A stretch of 7,466 bases of DNA, taken from DASQUK01 sp046723645. GTDB taxonomy: Bacteria; Actinomycetota; Acidimicrobiia; Acidimicrobiales; VFJN01. The first letter of the stretch is position 1. Every line of letters begins with the position of its first letter. A model generated the notes under the pieces. It had not been told where the DNA came from. It did not search any database and saw only the letters and a program-made list of their open reading frames with translations. Positions 1-5,069 of the stretch are shown here, piece after piece. Location: the NCBI GenBank assembly GCA_046723645.1, contig JBKOUY010000017.1, positions 1 through 7,466 of the forward strand, given 5' to 3'. Made by a program: the position numbers and the translations under genes.

Positions 1-537
1 GTCCTGTTTGGTCCGGCGGCCACGATCTCCTACTACCCGAGCTGTTCCGTGGCGCTCGACCCGCAGCGCTACAACTTCGCCAACCTGTTCTACGAGGCGG
101 TCGGCGACCAGCCCGCCGGCAAGGTTCTCGTGCTGGCCAGCAATGGCTACACCAACACGTCGATGGGCGGCGGGACCAAGCTGTTCAGGCTCGAGGAGCA
201 CGGGCTGGCCGGGGTGCTCACCGACGGGCGGCTGCGCGACTTTGAGGAACTGGCCGGATATGACTTCGCCGCCTACTGCTCGGGCGAGGCAACTCACTGG
301 GGCGGCGACGTGGTGACGCCGTTCCAGGCCAACGTGCCTGTCGTGGTCGGTGGGGTGGGCGTGATGCCCGGTCAGTACGTCTACGCCGACGCTGCCGGTG
401 CCGTTGTCATCCCTGAGGGCGAGGTTGACGACGTGCTCGCAGAAGCGCGGAAGATCGAGGCGGGAGACGAGGCGTTCCGCGCTGCCATCGCCGCCGAGGA
501 CACTTCCGGGCCGTCTACAGGAGCGAGCGAGCGGTGA
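1..537 (+). CDS. RraA-family protein (HMG/CHA aldolase-like), 5'-truncated by window edge
   Basis: The frame is open from base 1 to a TGA at 535-537, giving 178 visible residues; the true start lies upstream. Seen: an N-terminal FGPA stretch (residues 3-6), then a glycine-rich MGGG ending at G58, followed exactly 20 residues later by R79-D80 and E83. This matches the G-x20-R-D-x2-E/D signature of the RraA / 4-hydroxy-4-methyl-2-oxoglutarate aldolase superfamily. A PVVVGGVGVMPGQYVYAD segment near residues 114-131 and a following GAVVIP also fit the family, which runs to about 200-230 residues. Enzymatic members bind a divalent metal and perform retro-aldol or decarboxylation reactions on pyruvate-type substrates; other members only bind RNase E. 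An aldolase or lyase role is possible because the Arg-Asp pair is kept, but the substrate is unknown. The GTG at codon 17 (position 49) is not a credible start because it would cut off the conserved N-terminus. Confidence 0.85.
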   Translation, partial: VLFGPAATISYYPSCSVALDPQRYNFANLFYEAVGDQPAGKVLVLASNGYTNTSMGGGTKLFRLEEHGLAGVLTDGRLRDFEELAGYDFAAYCSGEATHWGGDVVTPFQANVPVVVGGVGVMPGQYVYADAAGAVVIPEGEVDDVLAEARKIEAGDEAFRAAIAAEDTSGPSTGASER

Positions 538-559
538 GGGCGCTGGGCGAGTCTGGCGG

Positions 560-1067
560 GTGAGCGAGCGACCAGCTCGCCGGGCTGCTGTCCGACGGCC
601 AGCGAGGCGCGCTCGAGGAGCACCTGGCCGATATCGACACGACCGCATCGGGTCCCGCCGCGGCCCTGACGCGCCTCGCCGACGAACGTGGGCCCGATGT
701 CGAGTCCCCGGCCGTCCCGACCGTGGGCAGTGATCCCGACGCCGACGAGGCCGAGCTCTTCCACCCCGACTTCTGCACCGACGGCGCCGATGCCGGCGCC
801 TGGGTCGACCCGCCGGTGGCTTGGCGTGAGGCGCGGGTGCTCCGTGCTGAGGACGATCTCGGCACGACGGAGACATACGGCGCCGTCGACCCAGCGCTCG
901 CCGAACTCGATCCGATCGACGTCGGTCTCGTCATCCGTCGACGTCGAAGGGGCGCCATTCAGCCGGGTCTCCTCGAGCTCGACCTGCCCTCCGGCGAGGT
1001 GCGCAAGCGGCTCGCCCGAGCCCGGTTCGCGGTCCGCGCCGCGCTCGACCGGGACCTCCGTAGCTGA
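560..1067 (+). CDS. Unrecognised small protein gene with a broken 5' end (apparent 4-bp duplication)
   Basis: From 564 to the TGA at 1065-1067 the frame is open for 167 codons with strong GC at third positions, so it looks coding. No ATG, GTG or TTG start lies in frame before the GTG at 723, and a TGA sits at 561-563. A GTG at 560 starts MSE in another frame; removing one copy of the tandem tetranucleotide at 562-570 would join it to the main frame as M-S-D-Q-L-A-G-L-L, giving 167 residues. The protein is acidic, with an FHPDFCTD cysteine motif mid-way and an arginine-rich C-terminal stretch with the pattern LELDLPSGEVRKRLARA. The general shape (short HP-x-x-C motif, then a C-terminal ELDL..GE.R..LA element) recalls small actinobacterial DUF6907-type proteins, but this is weak. 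It follows the RraA-type gene by 22 bp and could be cotranscribed. A conservative call would start at GTG 723 (114 residues). Confidence 0.5.
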
Positions 1068-1095
1068 CGCCCTCGCCGCTGCCCCAGCGCCGTGA

Positions 1096-1482
1096 CTAAC
1101 GCTGAGAGTCAATCCCGGTAGCGACCGTCGAAGCGGAGCCTCGGCCTAGTTCGGTGAAACGGAGCCCGACGATGGCGCCGTCCTCGACCATCCAGCGGAG
1201 GTCGTAGCGGGCGCGGTAGCTGGTCGGCCAGAACGAACGAAGTGAGCTTGTCGGCGACATGCCACTCGTGCCGGGTCGGACGAGCCTTCTCGACGTACGT
1301 GGTCCCGCGGTCCGCCTCGAAAAACCGGGGTCACACCGTCGGAGAACACCAGCTCTCCCGCCGTCAACGCCCGCGGGATGAGCGCCGGTCGGACGACGTC
1401 GCCGTCGGACACCTCCACATCATCCAACCCGTGCACCACCCGACTGTCGCCGTGCTCGGCGTTGTCGACGGCCGGCGCTCAT
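1096..1482 (-). pseudogene. Frame-broken gene downstream of the MOSC gene, function unknown
   Basis: Three successive minus-strand frames each carry protein-like sequence and join end to end. The ATG at 1482-1480 overlaps the MOSC stop as ATGA. An extra G near 1472 shifts into the frame reading VVHGLDDVEVSDGDVV. The five-T run (minus strand of 1320-1324) shifts into FEADRGTTYVEKARPTRHEW. The tetranucleotide repeat at 1231-1241 shifts into SYRARYDLRWMVEDGAIVGL, ending at TAG (1098-1096). Undoing the three changes (one G, one T, four bases) gives a continuous 126-residue protein. I do not recognise the family; the C-terminal YRARYDLRW..EDG..VGL.FTEL has a beta-strand-like pattern. It may be a true pseudogene or an intact gene with sequencing or assembly indels. 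Position suggests it is the last gene of the msrA-msrB-MOSC operon. Confidence 0.55.
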
Positions 1483-1952
1483 GCCGGGAGCGCGATGCGT
1501 ACCGGATCTCCGACGGCGATGCTCCCGGAAGAGAGTGCCCGGCACACGGAGCCCGCCCGCCTGCGGAGCGCGGTGCGGGCGCCGGTGCCGATGACATCGT
1601 CGAGCAGCTTGCAGGGCGCGGCGACGCGGACGACCTCGAGGTCGACATCACCGATGCGGAGTCGTTCCCCGGGGTTCGTGGGTACGTCGCCGTGGGAGAT
1701 GGTGATGTTGCGTCGGGTTCCGCCGGGCTCGACGGGGCTGCCGAGATCCTCGGTGGCGGCGTCGAGCGCGCTCTGGGACTCGACGGTGACGTGCCGGTGC
1801 TTGGTGCCGTGGTAGCGGTCACCGATGATGCCGAGGCCGGCTTCGACCTGCACGGACTCGACGGCGCGCATAGGGAGCCGGCTGGCCGGGGCGATGTGGA
1901 TGGCCGTGACCACCGGCGACTGCTCGCCGCCGGCGGTCTCGTGGCTGGTCAC
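1479..1952 (-). CDS. MOSC-domain protein
   Basis: 157 residues, about the size of a stand-alone MOSC domain. Seen: the GIIGDRYHG motif near residues 41-49, a TRRNI segment (79-83), the conserved cysteine in APCKLL (C114), and a C-terminal G-I-x-x-GDPV element (SSGSIAVGDPVRI, about 141-153). MOSC domains (from Moco sulfurase C-terminal) bind the molybdenum cofactor or carry sulfur through the conserved Cys; bacterial stand-alone members include YiiM- and YcbX-like proteins linked to detoxification of N-hydroxylated compounds. Start chosen: GTG at 1952-1950, whose GTGA overlaps the msrB stop TGA (1951-1949), with a GGAG about 11 bases upstream. The exact overlap implies translational coupling to msrB. 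No partner molybdoenzyme is in the window, so the substrate is unknown; a link to sulfoxide or reactive-species repair is inference from position. Confidence 0.88.
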   Translation of the reverse strand: MTSHETAGGEQSPVVTAIHIAPASRLPMRAVESVQVEAGLGIIGDRYHGTKHRHVTVESQSALDAATEDLGSPVEPGGTRRNITISHGDVPTNPGERLRIGDVDLEVVRVAAPCKLLDDVIGTGARTALRRRAGSVCRALSSGSIAVGDPVRIALPA

Positions 1953-2356
1953 GACTCGGCCCGCTCCAGGCAAAGCGATGCCGAGTTCATGCAGTACCTC
2001 ACACCGGTGGCGGTCGGTCCGTCTGGGAACACATGGCCGAGGTGGGCGTCGCAGGCGGTGCAGCGGGCCTCGGTGCGGACCATGCCGTGGCTGCGATCCT
2101 CGATGCGGGTGACGCGACCGTCGGAGATCGCGCGGTCGAAGCTTGGCCAGCCGGTGCCGGAGTCGAACTTGGCGTCGCTGTCGAACAGCTCGGTGTCGCA
2201 CACGACACAGCGGTAGACGCCGGCGTCCTTGGTGTCCCAGTACTCGCCCGTGAAGGCCCGCTCGGTGTCCGCCTCCTGGGTGACGCGGTACTGCAGTCGC
2301 GTCAGGCGGGTCCGGATCTCGTCGTCGGACGGGCGACGGTCGGTCGGGTTCGTCAT
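1949..2356 (-). CDS. msrB: Peptide-methionine (R)-S-oxide reductase MsrB
   Basis: 135 residues, the usual size. It reduces the R-epimer of methionine sulfoxide in proteins in the cytoplasm, normally with thioredoxin as reductant. Seen: two zinc-binding CxxC pairs (C50/C53 in YRCVVC and C99/C102 in CTAC), the SGTGWPSF motif (66-73), HLGHVF (105-110) and the catalytic RYCMNSASL segment with the nucleophilic Cys at 122. These are the only five cysteines and the GWPSF position carries Ser, so there is no obvious resolving Cys; a one-Cys mechanism is likely. The ATG at 2356-2354 has a clear AGGGAG ribosome binding site on the minus strand at 2370-2365, 8 bases upstream. It lies 43 bp after msrA and is coupled to the MOSC gene by a GTGA overlap. 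Confidence 0.97.
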   Translation of the reverse strand: MTNPTDRRPSDDEIRTRLTRLQYRVTQEADTERAFTGEYWDTKDAGVYRCVVCDTELFDSDAKFDSGTGWPSFDRAISDGRVTRIEDRSHGMVRTEARCTACDAHLGHVFPDGPTATGVRYCMNSASLCLERAES

Positions 2357-2370
2357 GCGTGTGTCTCCCT
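2357..2370 (-). promoter_or_regulatory. Ribosome binding site of msrB
   Basis: The minus strand reads AGGGAG at 2370-2365, separated by 8 bases from the msrB ATG. This is the clearest Shine-Dalgarno sequence in the minus-strand operon. It supports the ATG at 2356 over any upstream in-frame start. Confidence 0.7.
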
Positions 2371-2399
2371 TGGGGGATGAGAGGTCTGATCGGGTCGGG

Positions 2400-2963
2400 T
2401 CACGCGTAGGTGACCTGGCAGAAGCCATGGTTGCAGTAGCCCCGGGGGTTTGCGGCCAGGTACTGCTGGTGGTAGTCCTCGCCGTAAAAGAACTCGCCCG
2501 CCGGCGCGACCTCGGTTGTGATCGTCCCGTAGCCGGCCTGGTCCAGCTTTGCCTGGTACCGGTCGCGGCTGGCCTCGGCCGCGGCGAGCTGCTCGTCGGA
2601 GTTGGCGTAGATGGCAGACCGGTACTGACTGCCGATGTCGTTGCCCTGCCCCATGTATTGCGTCGGGTCGTGGTTCTCCCAGAAAACGGCCAGTAGATCG
2701 TCCAGGCTCACCTGCTCGGGATCGAACACGACCAGCACGGCCTCGGTGTGGCCCGTCATCGACGTGCACGTCTCCTCGTACGTGGGATTCGGGGTGTGCC
2801 CGCCCGAGTAGCCCACGGCGGTGGTGTACACGCCCGGCAGCTGCCAGAACAGCCGCTCCGCGCCCCAGAAGCAGCCCATCCCCACGATCAGGGTGTCCAT
2901 GCCCTCGGGCCAGGGGGCGCGCAGTGGCGTCCCAAGCACTGCATGGGTGTCACGGACCGGCAT
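2400..2963 (-). CDS. msrA: Peptide-methionine (S)-S-oxide reductase MsrA
   Basis: 187 residues, typical for a bacterial MsrA. It reduces the S-epimer of methionine sulfoxide in proteins and free methionine. Seen: the GCFWG active-site motif (residues 30-34, nucleophile C31), the TYEETCTSMTGHTEAV segment (61-76), the DPTQYMGQGNDIGSQYRSAI region (99-118), EDYHQQYL (152-159) and a C-terminal GYCNHGFC holding two recycling cysteines (C177, C182). The chosen start is the ATG at 2963-2961, preceded by a weak GGGA about 7 bases upstream. The frame stays open further 5', but that extension is low-complexity and covers the divergent control region, so it is unlikely to be translated. First gene of the minus-strand operon, transcribed away from the ECF sigma gene. 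Confidence 0.97.
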   Translation of the reverse strand: MPVRDTHAVLGTPLRAPWPEGMDTLIVGMGCFWGAERLFWQLPGVYTTAVGYSGGHTPNPTYEETCTSMTGHTEAVLVVFDPEQVSLDDLLAVFWENHDPTQYMGQGNDIGSQYRSAIYANSDEQLAAAEASRDRYQAKLDQAGYGTITTEVAPAGEFFYGEDYHQQYLAANPRGYCNHGFCQVTYA

Positions 2964-3112
2964 GGTCGTGTCCCGACCCGACAGGCACTGATCGGGCGGT
3001 GGCGGTGGTGCAGGGAGTCGGTACGACAACAGGAGTCTCCTCGATCGGGCCGTCCCTGGTGGGCGGCGGTGCTGGGCGCTGTTCCTGCTCAGCAACTAGA
3101 CAATCAACCGAG
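2964..3112. promoter_or_regulatory. Divergent control region between msrA and the ECF sigma gene
   Basis: This 149-bp gap must hold the promoters for both divergent units. Seen in it: two direct copies of GATCGGGCnGT at 2990-3000 and 3043-3053, 53 bp apart (about five helical turns); an inverted repeat AGGAG-T-CTCCT at 3031-3041; another, GTCG-GTA-CGAC, at 3017-3027; and a less GC-rich stretch from about 3091 to 3107, just before the sigma start. I could not identify confident -35/-10 elements for either direction, and no GGAAT-N18-GTT (SigR-type) or clear GGAAC-type ECF promoter stands out. The repeats are candidate operator sites only. Confidence 0.45.
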
Positions 3113-3119
3113 GTGGTTG
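3105..3119. repeat. Inverted repeat over the sigma factor start codon
   Basis: CAACC at 3105-3109 and GGTTG at 3115-3119 form a 5-bp inverted repeat with a 5-base centre that contains part of the GTG start codon (3113-3115). It could be an operator half-site pair or an RNA hairpin limiting initiation. A repeat this short can also occur by chance. Confidence 0.3.
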
Positions 3120-3757
3120 TTACACACCCCGCGCCGCTCCCCCCGGATCATCCCGACAGCGAGATGGTCGCGGCGCTCCGCGGCGGCGAAGCCGACCGCT
3201 TCGACGACCTGGTTCGAGAGCTGACCCCCGGGCTGGCCCGCATGGCCCGCATGTACGTGACCCGCGCCCTCGCCGATGACGTGGTGCAGGACACATGGCT
3301 GGCGGTAATCGACGCCATCGACACCTTCGAGGGTCGCTCGTCGCTCAAGACCTGGATCTACCGGATCCTGCTCAACAAGGTGCGCACGCTCGCCACCCGC
3401 GAAGCCCGCGCCGTCCCCGTGGCGAGCCTTGGACCTGACCACGATCCCGCCGGGCCTGGCCTCGAGCTTGTCCACGACGAACTCGGGCCTGGCTACTGGC
3501 CGGCGCCACCGGAGCCGTGGGAGACCCTTGCCCCGGAGCGACTGGAACGCAACGAGACCCTCGATCGGATCGCCGAGGCGATCGAGGCACTGCCGACCGC
3601 GCAGCGAGAGGTCGTCGAGCTACGCGACGTCCAGGGCTGGTCCGCATCCGACACCGCGGACGCGCTCGGCATCACCGACGTCAACCAGCGGGTCCTGCTG
3701 CACCGCGGCCGCAAAGCGATCCGCAACGCCCTCGAGGAGCACCTCCGTGCGGCCTGA
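3113..3757 (+). CDS. ECF-type RNA polymerase sigma factor
   Basis: 214 residues with the two-domain layout of an extracytoplasmic-function sigma factor. Region 2 spans about residues 28-92, with DDVVQDTWLAVI (55-66) and FEGRSSLKTWIYRILLNKV (72-90) as the core- and -10-binding helices. Region 4 spans about 155-211, with ALPTAQREVVELRDVQGWS followed by a helix-turn-helix (ASDTADALGITDVNQRVLLHRGRKAIR) for -35 recognition. A proline- and glycine-rich linker of about 50 residues separates them, longer than in many ECFs. The start is uncertain: GTG at 3113 is taken, but neither it nor the internal ATG at 3164 (codon 18) has a good ribosome binding site. The 3' end overlaps the next gene, a putative zinc anti-sigma factor, by 11 bp, so the two are likely made together. 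Divergent to msrAB; regulation of msrAB by this factor is inference. Confidence 0.93.
   Translation: MVVTHPAPLPPDHPDSEMVAALRGGEADRFDDLVRELTPGLARMARMYVTRALADDVVQDTWLAVIDAIDTFEGRSSLKTWIYRILLNKVRTLATREARAVPVASLGPDHDPAGPGLELVHDELGPGYWPAPPEPWETLAPERLERNETLDRIAEAIEALPTAQREVVELRDVQGWSASDTADALGITDVNQRVLLHRGRKAIRNALEEHLRAA
3734..3746 (+). promoter_or_regulatory. Ribosome binding site of the zinc anti-sigma gene
   Basis: GAGGAG at 3734-3739 lies 7 bases before the GTG at 3747, inside the last codons of the sigma gene. It decides the start of the downstream gene and supports an 11-bp overlap with the sigma gene. Confidence 0.65.
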
Positions 3758-4025
3758 CCAATCGGTTCACACCTGCCGCGGCATCCGCTGCGCCGAGGCC
3801 ATCGAGTTGGTCACGTTGCATCTCGACGATGCGCTCGACGATCGCGACCGCCGCCTCTTCGAACAGCACATCGATGCATGCACCGGATGCACCCGATACG
3901 TCGCCCAGATCCGCCAGACAATCGACCTCACCCGGCGGGTGCTCGAGCACATGAGCGTCGCACGTCAGCCACACCACAACGAGCTTCGGGCGGCCTTCGT
4001 CGCTCGGAGACGCCGATCGGTCTGA
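3747..4025 (+). CDS. Zinc-binding (ZAS) anti-sigma factor candidate
   Basis: 92 residues. Seen: C15, then 26 residues later H41-x3-C45-x2-C48 (FEQHIDACTGC), the zinc-binding anti-sigma (ZAS / zf-HC2) signature. The C-to-H distance of 26 equals, as I recall it, the C11-to-H37 distance of Streptomyces RsrA. A further Cys (C10) lies upstream; the remainder is helical and basic, ending RRRRSV. No membrane segment is visible, so it should act in the cytoplasm. Such proteins hold their ECF sigma inactive until zinc is lost or thiols oxidise. It lacks the CC pair that follows the zinc site in RsrA, so oxidation chemistry may differ. The GTG start is supported by a GAGGAG site and an 11-bp overlap with the sigma gene. 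An activating rather than inhibitory partner role cannot be excluded. Confidence 0.82.
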   Translation: MRPDQSVHTCRGIRCAEAIELVTLHLDDALDDRDRRLFEQHIDACTGCTRYVAQIRQTIDLTRRVLEHMSVARQPHHNELRAAFVARRRRSV

Positions 4026-4162
4026 GTCCGTGCCATGAGGTCGCGGCCGGTCGTCGGCAGCTGAGTGTTCGGCTCGCTCGTGCCAGGTCTATTCGGCGGT
4101 GTGGCGCTGGGATCTCGAGAACCTTTGAGGCCCTCCCCCCCGGAGACCAGCTACGTGCCCAC

Positions 4163-4179
4163 CCGCTCAAGACGAGCGG
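4163..4179 (-). terminator. Possible terminator hairpin after the crt operon
   Basis: CCGCTC (4163-4168) and GAGCGG (4174-4179) form a perfect 6-bp GC-rich stem with a 5-base loop, starting only 5 bases after the stop codon of the minus-strand regulator gene. No T-run follows on either strand, so it is not a classical Rho-independent terminator, though actinobacterial terminators often lack one. The rest of the 159-bp convergent spacer (4026-4184) shows a seven-C run at 4135-4141 and nothing else clear. Confidence 0.4.
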
Positions 4180-4184
4180 CTACC

Positions 4185-5069
4185 TCAATGGCGCAAGCCC
4201 GATAGCAGTGCGTCGAGCTCGTCGGCGTCGGCGGCCCATCTGTCGGCGCCCAGCCCTTGGGCGACCGTCGTGTCCGGTACGGCCGGGCCGCCGGCCAGCA
4301 GTGGCACGTCGGGGAACCGCTCGCGGATCGCCGCCAGGGTGCGGGCCGCCGATGCCTTGGCCATGTCGCTACCCACGCTCACACCGACTGCGCGCAGGCG
4401 GTCGGTGTGCCCCGCGGCGTCCACGACGTCAGGGACAGGGGTGTTGGGCCCGAGCTCGACGACCTCCCAACCCCGGGACCGCAGGACGTTGGTGACCAGC
4501 GTGATCGGAAGGCCGTGCAGCTCGCCCGGAGAACCGCCGATCACGAGCGCGCCCCGGGTGCGTCCCCGTCGGGCGGAGAGCGGTGCCAGGCGCGCCGCCA
4601 GGCGGACGGCAACCGCGGAGGCGACGTGCTCGCCGCCCACGCTCAGCGAGCCGTCGGCCCAGCGATCGCCGATCTCGCGGAGGCAGGGAGCCAGCAGGTC
4701 GAGGTGGACCGCGTCGGCGCTCATCCGCGCGACCAGCGCCGACTCGACCACGTGCCAAGCCCCCGCCTCGTCGCCGGCCAGCAGCCGCTCGAGCAGGCGG
4801 GCGCGGTAACGGCGCTGTCCGGCATCCCCCCGGTCCACCGTGCCGTCGCCTCGAGCCCGCCGGCGCCCGCCCCGCGGCGGGCTGGACCTGTCGCGCTCGA
4901 AGGAGGCGAGGTCGCCGGGCGTGATCACCCAATGACCGTCTCGCCGGGTGGCGGCCAGCTGCCCGGTCCGGACGTAGCGGTAGGCGGTCATGTAGTGGAC
5001 CCCCAGGCGCTCGGCCACCTGCCGGAGCGTCAAGGTGCCCGCCGGGGGGTCGTCCACCCCCGGCGTCAT
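4185..5069 (-). CDS. HTH plus cobalamin-binding regulator, CarH/LitR-like light sensor candidate
   Basis: 294 residues. N-terminal helix-turn-helix of MerR/excisionase type at about 12-60 (TLTLRQVAERLGVHYMTAYR, then a GHWVI wing). A basic linker follows (about 61-88), then a four-helix cap domain with W137-x9-E147-H148, the motif that shelters the upper face of adenosylcobalamin in CarH. The last part (about 170-292) is a Rossmann-type B12-binding domain with E183-L-H185, the expected lower-axial histidine, then RGWEVVELGPNTPV and a late GGP loop. CarH-type proteins repress carotenoid genes in the dark as B12-bound oligomers and release DNA in light. Differences: the family E-x-H-x-x-G reads E-x-H-x-x-P here, and the residue after W137 is Ala, where Thermus CarH has the His that ligates cobalt after light. 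The ATG at 5069 overlaps the crtB stop as ATGA, without a clear ribosome binding site, implying coupling. A B12-independent regulator is the alternative. Confidence 0.87.
   Translation of the reverse strand: MTPGVDDPPAGTLTLRQVAERLGVHYMTAYRYVRTGQLAATRRDGHWVITPGDLASFERDRSSPPRGGRRRARGDGTVDRGDAGQRRYRARLLERLLAGDEAGAWHVVESALVARMSADAVHLDLLAPCLREIGDRWADGSLSVGGEHVASAVAVRLAARLAPLSARRGRTRGALVIGGSPGELHGLPITLVTNVLRSRGWEVVELGPNTPVPDVVDAAGHTDRLRAVGVSVGSDMAKASAARTLAAIRERFPDVPLLAGGPAVPDTTVAQGLGADRWAADADELDALLSGLRH

Noticed and set aside
561..563. In-frame TGA read as selenocysteine, joining the GTG at 534 to the downstream frame
   Set aside because: No SECIS-like hairpin was seen and the position has no catalytic context. 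A nearby 4-bp duplication explains the broken frame more simply.
381..1112. Long minus-strand open frame across the RraA 3' end and the unknown plus-strand gene
   Set aside because: It is the antisense shadow of two plus-strand frames in GC-rich DNA. The product is low-complexity Arg/Ala/Gly/Val with no motif, and it spans the conserved RraA end.
1242..2216. 324-codon plus-strand open frame
   Set aside because: It lies antisense to the MOSC and msrB genes, whose catalytic motifs are clear, and it lacks any recognisable domain.
3032..3054. GGAGT ... CGTC as an ECF-type promoter before the sigma gene
   Set aside because: The spacer is about 14 bases, shorter than the usual 16-17, and the -35 differs from GGAAC; too weak to annotate.
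4046..4058. GCCG-N5-CGGC hairpin after the anti-sigma gene as a terminator
   Set aside because: Only a 4-bp stem with no T-run, common by chance in this base composition.
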